Below are positions 19,289 through 27,918 of a DNA stretch of 47,485 nt, in pieces. Below the pieces are notes generated by a model. It saw nothing but the letters and a program-made list of their open reading frames with translations, made no database searches and had not been told where the DNA came from. The stretch's first letter is position 1, and every line of letters starts with the position of its first letter. The stretch is from Massilia frigida (lineage in GTDB: Bacteria > Pseudomonadota > Gammaproteobacteria > Burkholderiales > Burkholderiaceae_D): the NCBI RefSeq assembly GCF_011682175.1, contig NZ_WHJG01000050.1, positions 1 to 47,485 of the forward strand, in the 5' to 3' direction. The translations under genes and the position numbers were made by a program.

Positions 19289-21460
19289 TCAGGCGCGCAT
19301 CAGGGCGGCCAGTTCGGCGGCGCCCAAGGCGCCGTGGAAGAGGCGGAAGTCGTCGATGTTGCCGTGCAAGGAGGCGTCGGTGGGGAACTGCGAGCGGCCT
19401 AGCCAGTTCTGGCTGGTCGGTCCCAGGCGGAAGGGCGCCAGCGCCAGGGCCGTGTTGCGGCCCACTTCGGCGCCGTTGACGTACAAGATTCCCGTACTGC
19501 CCGATAGGGTGACCGCCACATGGACCCACTGTCCCACGGGCAGCGCGGCGTTGCCGGAAATGCCTTGTTCGCCGGCGGGGAAGTTGGTGCTGATGCCGAA
19601 GCGGACCACGCCTTTGTTGTTGCGCGGCGTAAGCATCATGTAGTGCCCCGGCCCGCTGCCGAAGTCGAACACGCGCGACCATGGCGTGGCCGCGTCCAGG
19701 TAGACCCAGGTGGCCACGGTGAAGTCGGCCAGGTCCGCAACGAGGTTGTTGGGCAGGCTGACATGGCCGCCCGCGCCATCGAAGGCGACCGCGCTGCCGG
19801 TGCGGCCGGCGGTCCAGGTGGCGCCCCTGGCCAGAGTGCCGGCGTGGCCGTTGCCGCTGGCGTCCGCCGCCACCGTGCCTGATGCTTCGTTCATGTTCAG
19901 CCGGGTGTGCGGCGCCAGTCCCGCGATAACGCGCGCCGCGACCGAGGGGGCGCTTTCCTTGCCGGCGATATGCGCTGTCACCACGTAGTAAACGACGCCG
20001 GCGGGCATGCTGGTGTCGGTGTAGCTGAGCAGGCCGCCGATGCCGCTGGCCAGGACTTTGTAGGGGCCACCCAAGGCCGTGGCGCGCTTGACGGTGTAAC
20101 TGCTGGCTTGGGCGCAGCCCCACCAGCTGAGAACGACCTTGCCCGCAGTCTGGCGCGCCGACAGGCCGCTCGGGACGCTGCCGGCCATGGGTTCGCGCGT
20201 GAAGGTCAGGGTACCGAAGCCAAGCTGGTCGCCGTTGCCGCCATCGCCTTCGGGACGGGTTTGCAGTGCTTGCGCGCCGGTGCAGGGAGCGGCCAGGCCG
20301 CGCCGGTTGGCGTAGTGCTGGTGAACCATTTCCCACACGGGACGCAGGATGCCTTGCGATTCGGACGAGAAGGCGCTTTGGCAGGCGTTGATGTTCTGGT
20401 AGGGCGTGTAGGGCACCGGGTAAAAGGCGCCGGCGCCATCGCGCAGATTGGATTTGGCGACGTATTCGGCACCGGCGAGGAAGCGGTTGTTGTCGTAGCC
20501 GTACATGTCGTCGCCCTGGTTCCACGCCATTTCGCAGAACGCGCCGGCCAGGCCGATGCCGAGCGTGGCATGGCCCTGGTCGCGGCCACTTTCCTGCCAC
20601 TGGCCGAGGTGGCCGGGGTGGAGGTAGTAAACAGCCTGGGAACTGGCGCCGTTGCCGGGACCCGTCATGTAATAGTTCAGGGCCTCGTGGTACAGGTCTT
20701 CGCGGTCGCACAGCACGCCGATGGCGAGGATGGAGGCGAGGGTGCACTGATCCCAGGCGGCCCAGTAGCTGGTGATCTCGGCGCCGTTGTGCTGGACCAG
20801 GAACTGATGGTTGAGCGGGTAGAACACGGTGAGCATCATGTGCTGGAAGCGCGCGACATCGGCTGGCGCCCATCCGGCGTAGGTGCGCATGATTTCGGCG
20901 GCGTTGGCGAACTGGTAGCCGTAGATGCCGGCCGCGAGGAAGCGGTCGGCGTTGCCGCTGATGGTGGTGAGGGTGGATGACCAGGCGTTGAGGAAGGCGA
21001 TGGCGCGGTCGGCATAGGCTGTGTCGCCGCAGACTTTCCAGCGCAGCGCGAGCTGGTAGGCGCGGGCGATGTCGATGTACAGCTGCGCGAAGTTTTGTCC
21101 GGCGCCGCCACGGATGACGGTTTCCAGGGGACGCGGCGTGGCGTTCAGCCGGGAGCGGCCGTTGGCGATGAGGGCTTTCCAGCCGCCGGTCCATGGCTCG
21201 GCGTTGGCGGCGACCTTGGCGCGCATGCGCTCGAAGTCGGCGGCGGTATGCAGCAGGCCAGGGTGGACGAAGCGGCGTGGCGCGGCAGGGGCGATGGCGT
21301 TCGAGCGCTTCGATTCGGTGACGCTGATGGAGCTGCCGGCGTCGTCCACGCCGCCACCGCCGCAGCCGGTGAGACCCAGCGAACCGAGTGCCGCAAGGCT
21401 GACGCCGCCAGCGCAGAACTGGCGCCGCGTGGATGGAAATGTCGGTTTGCTGTCGGACAT
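19289..21460 (-). CDS. Exported alginate-lyase-like lipoprotein with FN3 and LamG domains
   Basis: A 723-aa predicted lipoprotein. The start at 21460 has AAGGAGTCCC before the ATG and a twin-arginine-like signal (STRRQFCAGGVSLAALGSLG) ending in a lipobox LTGC. The first about 430 residues resemble the alginate lyase alpha-toroid domain (FVHPGLLHTAADFERMRAKV, ITSYWAAWDQCTLASILAIG, GHATLGIGLAGAFCEMAWNQ). A fibronectin-type segment (ARQTAGKVVLSWWGCAQ) and a C-terminal LamG/concanavalin-like domain (TRLNMNEASGTVAADASGNG) follow. It likely binds and cleaves a uronate-containing polysaccharide at the cell surface; the substrate is inferred. It heads the operon with the PPTase. Confidence 0.85.
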   Translation of the reverse strand: MSDSKPTFPSTRRQFCAGGVSLAALGSLGLTGCGGGGVDDAGSSISVTESKRSNAIAPAAPRRFVHPGLLHTAADFERMRAKVAANAEPWTGGWKALIANGRSRLNATPRPLETVIRGGAGQNFAQLYIDIARAYQLALRWKVCGDTAYADRAIAFLNAWSSTLTTISGNADRFLAAGIYGYQFANAAEIMRTYAGWAPADVARFQHMMLTVFYPLNHQFLVQHNGAEITSYWAAWDQCTLASILAIGVLCDREDLYHEALNYYMTGPGNGASSQAVYYLHPGHLGQWQESGRDQGHATLGIGLAGAFCEMAWNQGDDMYGYDNNRFLAGAEYVAKSNLRDGAGAFYPVPYTPYQNINACQSAFSSESQGILRPVWEMVHQHYANRRGLAAPCTGAQALQTRPEGDGGNGDQLGFGTLTFTREPMAGSVPSGLSARQTAGKVVLSWWGCAQASSYTVKRATALGGPYKVLASGIGGLLSYTDTSMPAGVVYYVVTAHIAGKESAPSVAARVIAGLAPHTRLNMNEASGTVAADASGNGHAGTLARGATWTAGRTGSAVAFDGAGGHVSLPNNLVADLADFTVATWVYLDAATPWSRVFDFGSGPGHYMMLTPRNNKGVVRFGISTNFPAGEQGISGNAALPVGQWVHVAVTLSGSTGILYVNGAEVGRNTALALAPFRLGPTSQNWLGRSQFPTDASLHGNIDDFRLFHGALGAAELAALMRA

Positions 21461-21614
21461 GGGACTCCTTCGGGATGAATGCCACCGGCCACCGGCCGCC
21501 GTGCGGGCAATGATTGTACCGCGTCGGTGGATGACCGATGGAGTGCCTGCCATTTTGCGAATGGGAGCAGGCGCGAACGGCAAAAATGGTGTCGTGGAGA
21601 AGCCTTCCTTCGGC

Positions 21615-21620
21615 TATAAT
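21615..21620 (+). promoter_or_regulatory. TATAAT box just before the DUF2946 gene
   Basis: A perfect TATAAT ends only 7 bases before the ATG at 21628, which would place the transcription start at or next to the A of the ATG. The -35 position (about 21592) is weak. There is no room for a Shine-Dalgarno site, so translation would be leaderless if this box is used. Confidence 0.45.
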
Positions 21621-21627
21621 ATTTGCC

Positions 21628-22017
21628 ATGATCAACATTGCAAAGCGACAAACACTGCACATCTGGATCGCCATGCTGGCCATCCTGTTCAGTACGCTGG
21701 CGCCCGGAATGGCGCGCGCGATGTCCGCTTCCGGCGCCACCGCCGGCACGATGGAAATCTGTACCGCCAATGGCTACAAGCTGGTCAAGGTCGGTGACGC
21801 CGACGCCAGCAAGACGCCGGGGTCGGCACAACACGGCATGGAGCATTGCGCTTTCTGCCTCACGCACGGCGGCTCGCTCGGCTTGAGCGGCGCGCTGCCC
21901 GAAAGGCTGGCGTTCGATGCCGTGCGCGATGTTTATCCGCCGCTTTTCTACACCGCACCCGGATCCCTGCACGCCTGGTCCACGGCCAATCCGCGCGCGC
22001 CTCCCCACCTCGTCTGA
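21628..22017 (+). CDS. DUF2946 family protein (copper-locus)
   Basis: A 129-aa exported protein with a signal-like segment (WIAMLAILFSTLAPGMARA), as in DUF2946. The mature part contains HGMEHCAFCLTHGG, a His/Cys cluster typical of the family and suited to copper binding. DUF2946 genes are regularly found beside OprC/NosA-type copper receptors, as here. The start at 21628 gives the usual family length; the frame itself opens at 21538. Confidence 0.78.
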   Translation: MINIAKRQTLHIWIAMLAILFSTLAPGMARAMSASGATAGTMEICTANGYKLVKVGDADASKTPGSAQHGMEHCAFCLTHGGSLGLSGALPERLAFDAVRDVYPPLFYTAPGSLHAWSTANPRAPPHLV

Positions 22018-22152
22018 TCGACCGCTGCGGCGCACATTCGTGCGTCCGCGCGGCCACACATCCAGTTACAGCCTTGCGCGCCGGTCCGCCGGTCCGCCGG
22101 TGCACGCTGCCGCCTTGTCGCGGCCATCTGAAACCTGTTTGACGAGTATTCC

Positions 22153-22329
22153 ATGAACCCATCGTTTTTTGCCGCGCCAGCCAGCCTGGCCATCTTCCTG
22201 CGCACGCTGCGCTGCTTTAACGCCGCCGCTTTTGTCGCGCTGGCGTTCTTCTATTTCGCATCGTATTGCCTGCCGCCGTTGCCGGCCTTTCCGATGCAGC
22301 TCATTGCGCTGACCCAGCCAGTGCACTGA
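22153..22329 (+). CDS. 58-aa small membrane protein in the copper cluster
   Basis: ATG at 22153 to TGA at 22327-22329. The product has a basic N-terminal segment and one hydrophobic helix (CFNAAAFVALAFFYFASYCL), then a Pro-rich tail. It sits between the DUF2946 gene and the TonB receptor on the same strand and is too short for usual gene-finding cut-offs. Function is unknown; the position suggests a part in copper acquisition. Confidence 0.5.
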   Translation: MNPSFFAAPASLAIFLRTLRCFNAAAFVALAFFYFASYCLPPLPAFPMQLIALTQPVH

Positions 22330-22363
22330 TTTCGCACGGCAGTCGTCCGCAAGCCGGATGCAT

Positions 22364-22392
22364 CGATGCTGGCCGCGCCGCGGCCAGCATCG
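22364..22392. promoter_or_regulatory. 14-base-arm palindrome upstream of the copper receptor
   Basis: Arms 22364-22377 and 22379-22392 are perfectly complementary around one central base (CGATGCTGGCCGCG and its reverse complement). It lies 35 bases after the small protein stop and 73 before the receptor ATG. No T-run follows. It may be an operator, a processing hairpin or an attenuator. Confidence 0.6.
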
Positions 22393-22465
22393 TGACCAGC
22401 TGCGTCGATTTGCCCTTGCAACAGCGTTTTTGACTTCACAACACATCACTTATCAGGGAATTACC

Positions 22466-24574
22466 ATGAAACCGCTTTATCTGTCCGTCTGTCTGGCCGC
22501 CGCCGGCGGCGCTGGCCTGAACGCGCACGCCCAGAGCGACGCCGCACAGGAACTCGCGCCGCACATGAAAGTCATCGTCTCGGCGATTGGCGAAGGCTTG
22601 CAGCCGCGTAGCTCCGGCGCCGGCGACACGGCGCTGTTGCTCAGTTCCACGGCGGGTTACAGCGTGGCACAGGGCGGCGGCGTATCCGGCCTGCCGTTCG
22701 TCAATGGCCTGGGCGACGACCGCCTCAAGATTCGCATCGACGGCATGGAAATCACCTCGGCCTGCGCCAACCATATGAATGCGCCGCTGTCGAACATTGC
22801 GTCCAGCCAGGTCGGCCGCATCGAGGTGCTGGCCGGCGTGACGCCAGTCAGCGCCGGTGGCGACAGCATCGGGGGCACCATCACCGTGAAGTCGGCGGCG
22901 CCCGTGTTCGCCAAGGCGGGCGAGGCGCTGCGCACCGGCGGCAAGCTCGTGTTGAGCGGGCGCAGCAACGGCGAGGCGGTCAACGCGGGGGTGTCGGCCA
23001 CGGTCGCCAGCGACAGCATGAGTTTCGGCTACAACGCGGCGTATTCGCACGCTCATAGCTACGAGGATGGCGACGGCAGGCGCGTGGCGGGCAGCCTGTA
23101 CGAGAGCATCAACCAGTCGGCCGTGCTGGCCTTGCGCGAGCAGAACCAGCAGCTGACAATGCGTGTCGGCACCCAGCGCATTCCCTACCAGGGTTTTCCC
23201 AACCAGTTCATGGACATGACGGGCAACGACGGCAAGTTCGCGAACGCGGGCTATGCCGGCAAGTTCGGCTGGGGTGAACTCGACGCCAGCGCCTACTGGC
23301 AAAGCACCGACCACGAGATGGGTTTCTTCTCGCCTGAGCGGCCCGGCAACATGCCGATGCTGACGCAGGGCCGCAACGCCGGCTACGCGCTGCAAGCCAC
23401 GCTGCCCTTGAGCGATGCCAGCACGCTGCGCTTGGGCCAGGAGTTCCACCGGTTCCGGCTGGACGATTTCTGGCCGGCCGTGGCGGGCTCGATGATGATG
23501 GGTCCGAACACCTATATCAATATCAACGATGGCCGGCGCGACCGCGTCGCGCTGTTCGGCGAGGCCGAAACCCGGCATGACGCGCGCTGGACTTCGCTGT
23601 TGGGCGCGCGCTGGGAATCGGTGCGCATGGACGCCGGCGTGGTCCAGCCGTATGCCCAGAACATGATGAATGCGGCCGATGCCGCCGCCGCAGCCGCCTT
23701 CAACGCGGCCGGACGCAGCCAGCGCGACCGCAATCTGGACCTGACCGCACTGGCGCGCTTCGAGGCCGACGCGGGCAGCACCTACGAACTGGCGGCGGCG
23801 CGCAAGACGCGTTCGCCCAATCTGTACGAGCGCTATTCCTGGGGCCGGGGCACGATGGCGATGACGATGACCAACTGGTTTGGCGACGGCAATGGCTATG
23901 TGGGCAAGGTCGACCTGAAGCCGGAAACGGCCACCACGCTGGGATTTACCGCGCACTGGCGCGGCGCCGGCGGGCCGTCCAGCTGGTTCGTGAAGCTCAA
24001 TCCGTATTACAACCGGGTGCAGGATTACATCGACGTCGATGTGGTGGGTCAGTTCACGCCCTACCGGGTCGCAAACGCGCGGCGCGCGCTGCTGCGCTTC
24101 GCCAATCATGACGCCAGACTGTACGGGGCCAATCTGTCGTGGAGCATGCCGCTGGCCAGCAGCGGCAGCTTGGGATCAGTGAAATTCGGCGGGAACGCGG
24201 CTTATACGCGCGGCAAGCGCGCGGACGGCGGCGACCTGTACCACATCATGCCGTTCAACGCCTTGCTGACGCTCGAACACAGCAATGGCGCCTGGAACAG
24301 CCGGGTGGAGAGCAAGCTGGTGGCCCGCAAGGAGCGGATCGATGCCCGCCGCCTGGAACCGGAAACCGCCGGCTATGCGCTGCTGGGCGCCCGCACCAGC
24401 TACCAGATGCGCAAAAACGTGCAGTTGACGGCCGCCGTGAGCAATCTGCTCGACAAGGCGTACGCCGAGCCGCTGGGCGGTGTGTATTTGTCGGGGCTGC
24501 GTGCCGCCGGCGCTTTGCAGCCATTGCCGGGTCACGGGCGCTCGGTCGAGCTTGGCCTGAGCGTGGGGTTTTGA
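22466..24574 (+). CDS. TonB-dependent copper receptor, OprC/NosA type
   Basis: A 702-aa outer-membrane receptor with a signal peptide (MKPLYLSVCLAAAGGAGLNAHA). The plug domain carries IDGMEITSACANHMNAP, where the CxxHM motif is the copper-binding signature of OprC and NosA. The beta-barrel follows and ends in the terminal aromatic ELGLSVGF. It imports copper using TonB/ExbBD from elsewhere. The start at 22466 is chosen because it begins the signal peptide; CAGGGAA lies upstream. The gene closes the DUF2946 / small protein / receptor cluster. Confidence 0.92.
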   Translation: MKPLYLSVCLAAAGGAGLNAHAQSDAAQELAPHMKVIVSAIGEGLQPRSSGAGDTALLLSSTAGYSVAQGGGVSGLPFVNGLGDDRLKIRIDGMEITSACANHMNAPLSNIASSQVGRIEVLAGVTPVSAGGDSIGGTITVKSAAPVFAKAGEALRTGGKLVLSGRSNGEAVNAGVSATVASDSMSFGYNAAYSHAHSYEDGDGRRVAGSLYESINQSAVLALREQNQQLTMRVGTQRIPYQGFPNQFMDMTGNDGKFANAGYAGKFGWGELDASAYWQSTDHEMGFFSPERPGNMPMLTQGRNAGYALQATLPLSDASTLRLGQEFHRFRLDDFWPAVAGSMMMGPNTYININDGRRDRVALFGEAETRHDARWTSLLGARWESVRMDAGVVQPYAQNMMNAADAAAAAAFNAAGRSQRDRNLDLTALARFEADAGSTYELAAARKTRSPNLYERYSWGRGTMAMTMTNWFGDGNGYVGKVDLKPETATTLGFTAHWRGAGGPSSWFVKLNPYYNRVQDYIDVDVVGQFTPYRVANARRALLRFANHDARLYGANLSWSMPLASSGSLGSVKFGGNAAYTRGKRADGGDLYHIMPFNALLTLEHSNGAWNSRVESKLVARKERIDARRLEPETAGYALLGARTSYQMRKNVQLTAAVSNLLDKAYAEPLGGVYLSGLRAAGALQPLPGHGRSVELGLSVGF

Positions 24575-24608
24575 CGGCAACTCATTGAGCGCGCCGCATA
24601 CCGGGTAA

Positions 24609-24659
24609 GGGCGGCGCCGTCCGCCCTGGCGCCCGGGTCGGCGTACCGCCAACCCGGGG
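24609..24659 (+). terminator. Two GC hairpins after the copper receptor
   Basis: GGGCGG/CCGCCC (24609-24626) and CCCGGGT/ACCCGGG (24632-24658) follow the receptor stop by 34 bases. Neither has a T-run, so this is a possible transcript end only. Confidence 0.35.
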
Positions 24660-24728
24660 CCACGATCATTTGAAGGAATCGCACTGGCCAGGCGGCGCGG
24701 CGCTTACTGAGGTCGCAAGAAAGCGCTA

Positions 24729-24839
24729 GTGAACGACCAGGTTGTCGAGCTGCGTCGCCGCGCTGGTGCCGGCGAGCGGAAAGCTGCGCTTGCGCGGGAG
24801 TTCGGCCTCAGTCGCGAGTTCCTCTATCAATACCTGAGA
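24729..24839 (+). pseudogene. Relic of a recombinase C-terminal helix-turn-helix
   Basis: The frame from GTG 24729 reads VVELRRRAGAGERKAALAREFGLSREFLYQYLR (37 codons in all). This is the DNA-binding tail of serine recombinases (ALAREFGLSREFLYQYLR is typical). A TGA at 24708-24710 blocks the frame upstream and no catalytic domain is nearby. The frame then runs antisense across the KfrA-like gene with no further similarity. It marks an older mobile element next to the KfrA/integrase pair. Confidence 0.6.
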
Positions 24840-24852
24840 GTGACGCAGCGGC

Positions 24853-25914
24853 TTAATCCGATTTTCCGTTCCACTGTACCTTCAACGCCCGCTCCTGGCG
24901 CAACTCGGTTTCCAGCACGGTCAGTTGACGCATCAACGCCTGTTTTTCCTGGGCGCCGGCGTGTGCCGCGCTGTCGGCGATGGCCAGGCGCGAGGCGGCG
25001 ATTTCCGACTCGCGCGCCCGTACCGCCAAAGCGATCTTGCTGTCGCTCAGTTCGGCCTGCATGGCATCGTGCCGGGTTTGCAACTTGTCGAGCTGGGCGG
25101 ACAGCGCCGCCACCTGGAACGCGGCCCGTTCGGATTCGGTGCGTGCGCGCGCGGCCTCGCTGTGTGCGGCCTCGGCGGCTTGGTGCAGGCGTGCATTCTC
25201 GGTTCCGGCTTGGGAGAGCTGGCCGCCAAGCTGCGCGGCCTGGCCCTTGTGATGCAGCAATTGCTGGCGCAAGGTCACCAATTCCCGGTCGACCAGGGCG
25301 GCGCGCTGCTCGAAACCCTGGCGTTCCTCGGCGCGCTGGGCGGCGGTGGCCGCGTGGTAATGGTCGAACTGGGCGCGCGCCTGCGTCAGCTGGGCGTTGA
25401 GCGAGACGACTTCCGAGGCGCGGTCGGCGAGGCGCTGCTGCAGGCCAGCCTGTTCGCTGCGGGCGCCGGCAAGGTCGACCGTCAGCAGGTGGTTCGCCTG
25501 ATGGGCCTGCGCGAGGGTGGTGGTTGCGCCATCGAGCTCGGTTTCGAGCGCCTTCACCCGCTGTTCCAGCACGGCCCGTTCCGCGCGCGACTGTTGCAAC
25601 TCATCGGCGAGCTGTTCAAGCCCAGCCGCGTGGGCGAGCTTTTCCACGTCCAGATTCTGCTGGAAATCCGTTTTGATCGACTCATACACCCCCTTGACCG
25701 CTTGCAACAGGCTCGGCGGCACGCCGGGCGTGGCGGGGGCGGGCGCCTGCTGGTGTTCTTCCTTCCAACGCTTGAGCATGGGCGCGATCGTGCTTTTACT
25801 GCCGGTGCCGCCAAGCGCTTCACGAACGGTGTCCACGGTGGGGTTCTTGTTATCGGCAGCGAGACCGGCAGCGGCGGCTGCAACGTGGGAATAGAGGATG
25901 CCGGCACGTGCCAT
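24853..25914 (-). CDS. KfrA-like DNA-binding coiled-coil protein
   Basis: A 353-aa protein. The N-terminal about 60 residues match the KfrA DNA-binding domain (MARAGILYSHVAAAAAGLAA, PTVDTVREALGGTGSKSTIAPML). Residues from about 110 to 345 form one long Ala/Gln/Glu/Leu-rich coiled coil. KfrA of IncP plasmids is an autorepressor with nucleoid-like filament properties. Here the gene diverges from a tyrosine recombinase, and the shared upstream region has several ATTACGT repeats that fit autoregulation. It could be chromosomal or the mark of an integrated element. Confidence 0.85.
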   Translation of the reverse strand: MARAGILYSHVAAAAAGLAADNKNPTVDTVREALGGTGSKSTIAPMLKRWKEEHQQAPAPATPGVPPSLLQAVKGVYESIKTDFQQNLDVEKLAHAAGLEQLADELQQSRAERAVLEQRVKALETELDGATTTLAQAHQANHLLTVDLAGARSEQAGLQQRLADRASEVVSLNAQLTQARAQFDHYHAATAAQRAEERQGFEQRAALVDRELVTLRQQLLHHKGQAAQLGGQLSQAGTENARLHQAAEAAHSEAARARTESERAAFQVAALSAQLDKLQTRHDAMQAELSDSKIALAVRARESEIAASRLAIADSAAHAGAQEKQALMRQLTVLETELRQERALKVQWNGKSD

Positions 25915-25930
25915 TGGGGGATTCCTGAAT

Positions 25931-25974
25931 AAGGTAACATATTACGTGTTACGTAATATTACCTTATATTACGT
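25931..25974. promoter_or_regulatory. Nested palindromes, probable KfrA-like operator
   Basis: An inner inverted repeat ATTACGT-GTT-ACGTAAT (25941-25957) lies within outer arms AAGGTAA (25931-25937) and TTACCTT (25959-25965). A further ATTACGT occurs at 25968-25974. The AT-rich block sits 17 bases before the KfrA-like ATG in otherwise GC-rich DNA, between two divergent genes. Multiple ATTACGT half-sites suggest cooperative binding of a dimeric repressor. Confidence 0.65.
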
Positions 25975-26099
25975 TAAGACGCATCCTTAAACAGCGTTTT
26001 TGTTGATCGCGATAAGAGATGTTATCGTGAGTTATCCGTCTTCCCGCCGTGATATGCTGCGTAATACCCGTTACAAATCGCGTTTTCCCGCGACCCGCC

Positions 26100-27107
26100 A
26101 TGCCCGATACCATCCTGCCCGTTCCTGTAGCGCCCGCCGCCGGTCTGGCGCCCCCGCGTAACGCCATTACGCCCCTCGATGCCGAGCTGAGCGCGCAGCA
26201 CCGTGCCTTCCTCGCCGCCGCCACCTCGGACAACACGCGCCGCACTTACCGCTCGGCCATCCAGCATTACCTGTCCTGGGGCGGGGTGCTGCCGGCCGAC
26301 GAGCCGGCCATGATCCGCTACCTGCTGGCATTTTCCGCCTCGCTCAACCCGCGCACGCTGGCACTACGACTTACTGCGCTGTCGCAGTGGCACGTACATC
26401 AGGGCTTTGCCGATCCGGCGTCCACGCCGACCGTCCGCAAGACCCTGGCCGGCATCACCCGCACCAACGGCAAACCGAAAAAGAAGGCCAAGGCACTGCC
26501 GGTGGAAGACCTGGAACGGATCGTCGGGGAACTCGCGCGCCTGGGCACGCTGAAAGCGGCGCGCGACAGCGCCTTGCTGCAGATCGGATTTTTCGGAGGA
26601 TTGCGCCGCAGCGAGCTCGTGGCCATTGACGTGAGCCACATCGGCCTGCAAACGGAAGGCATGACCATCACCCTGCCGCGTTCGAAAACCGACCAGACGG
26701 GGGAGGGCATCGTCAAGGCGATTCCTTACGGCGACGGCGCCTGCTGCCCGGCCACGGCGCTGCGCACCTGGCTCGATGCCGCCGGCATCGCCAGCGGCCC
26801 GGTGTTCCGCCCGATCAGCAAATGGGGCGAGGTGTCGGCCGCCTCCCTGCACGAAGGCAGCGTCAACACCATCCTTGAGCAATGCGCGCGGCTGGCCGGA
26901 CTCGACTACGTTCCCGACCTGTCCAGCCACAGCCTGCGGCGCGGCATGGCCACCAGCGCGCACCGCGCCGGCGCCAATTTCCGCGATATCAAACGGCAGG
27001 GCGGCTGGCGCCACGATGGCACCGTGCAAGGCTATATAGAAGAGGCCGGCCGCTTCGAGGACAACGCCGCCGGTACCCTGCTCAGGTCGAATCATCGCCA
27101 GAAATAG
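26100..27107 (+). CDS. Tyrosine-type site-specific recombinase
   Basis: A 335-aa phage-type integrase. The N-terminal SAM-like core-binding domain spans about residues 35-125 (TRRTYRSAIQHYLSWG). The catalytic domain has Arg in GGLRRSELVAIDV, Lys in LPRSKTDQTG, HSLRRG, Trp in place of the second His in GGWRHDGTVQGYI, and Tyr in the same segment (GYIEEAG). The start at 26100 is preferred over an upstream ATG at 26049. It diverges from the KfrA-like gene; a functional link is likely because of the shared control region. No attachment site was identified. Confidence 0.88.
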   Translation: MPDTILPVPVAPAAGLAPPRNAITPLDAELSAQHRAFLAAATSDNTRRTYRSAIQHYLSWGGVLPADEPAMIRYLLAFSASLNPRTLALRLTALSQWHVHQGFADPASTPTVRKTLAGITRTNGKPKKKAKALPVEDLERIVGELARLGTLKAARDSALLQIGFFGGLRRSELVAIDVSHIGLQTEGMTITLPRSKTDQTGEGIVKAIPYGDGACCPATALRTWLDAAGIASGPVFRPISKWGEVSAASLHEGSVNTILEQCARLAGLDYVPDLSSHSLRRGMATSAHRAGANFRDIKRQGGWRHDGTVQGYIEEAGRFEDNAAGTLLRSNHRQK

Positions 27108-27293
27108 ATGACAAGCCTACACCCGGCCTCACCGGTGCAAGCGCCATCGTCATGCCTCGTGCTGAGGCGTGTGCATAAAGCCCGGTTTTCTGCGAGCTGG
27201 TCGTTTAGATAGTATTGTGCCGGCCCCCGGCCGGGCGTGCCATGAAATGCGCTGTTTTTTGGACGCAAGCCCACCCTCGGGAGGTACTTGACC

Positions 27294-27824
27294 ATGGTTC
27301 GCCGCATATTCAGGCACTGGCTGCTTGCCCTCGTGCTCGTCCTGCTGCTGGTGTTCGCCGTGCCGCCGCTGGTACTGTCGCTATTGCACCACCAGGAGGC
27401 GTCGGATTCCGACCCCGGCCGCGGCGCCGCCACCGTTGCCCAGGACGCGTTCGGCGACAGTTTCACCAAGGTGGCCTACCTCGAGCAAAACTGGCAGCCG
27501 CAAGACAGCCTGTGGTTCTACACCACCACGCAGGGCTCGAACCTGCTGCCTTACGACTTCTTCATGGCGCTCGAACAGCCGGGCGACAAGCAGGCCGAAT
27601 GCCGCCCCGCCACATTCCAGGTCGGATCGCGCGAATTCGATCCCGTCAAGGTTGGCCTCCGCAGCGGCGGCTACGACGGCTTCACCTTCGACACCCGGCT
27701 GCCGGGAAACAGCAACGCCGGTCACGAATACGGCTCGGTCGCCGCCGTCAAGGGCGACAAAACCGTACCCCCGCTGACCAGGGAAGATCGCCTCGACCTG
27801 CTCGACTACCTGAAAGCGCAGTGA
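27294..27824 (+). CDS. Heme-less di-heme cytochrome-like membrane-anchored protein
   Basis: A 176-aa protein anchored by one N-terminal helix (HWLLALVLVLLLVFAVPPLVL). GGGAGGT eight bases before ATG 27294 decides against the TTG at 27288. It contains SLWFYTTTQGSNLLPYDFF and, near the end, LPGNSNAGHEYG followed by LTREDRLDLLDYLKAQ. I associate these segments with the two ends of large di-heme c-type cytochromes (peroxidase-like/RoxA-like). The heme-binding CxxCH motifs and the middle are missing, so it looks like an internally shortened, heme-free relative. It precedes terD on the same strand. Confidence 0.55.
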   Translation: MVRRIFRHWLLALVLVLLLVFAVPPLVLSLLHHQEASDSDPGRGAATVAQDAFGDSFTKVAYLEQNWQPQDSLWFYTTTQGSNLLPYDFFMALEQPGDKQAECRPATFQVGSREFDPVKVGLRSGGYDGFTFDTRLPGNSNAGHEYGSVAAVKGDKTVPPLTREDRLDLLDYLKAQ

Positions 27825-27875
27825 AACAGGCGCCATTTTTTAAGGCCGCCTTCAGCCCCGCGCGCGCGCAGCCCC

Positions 27876-27881
27876 TATAAT
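27876..27881 (+). promoter_or_regulatory. -10 box upstream of terD
   Basis: A perfect TATAAT 38 bases before the terD ATG, in the 94-base gap after the preceding gene. The -35 is poor (TTCAGC with a 19-base spacer), which suggests an activated promoter. Confidence 0.45.
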
Positions 27882-27918
27882 GAGGGCTTGTGCAGTCATT
27901 AAAACAGGAGAATTCAAG

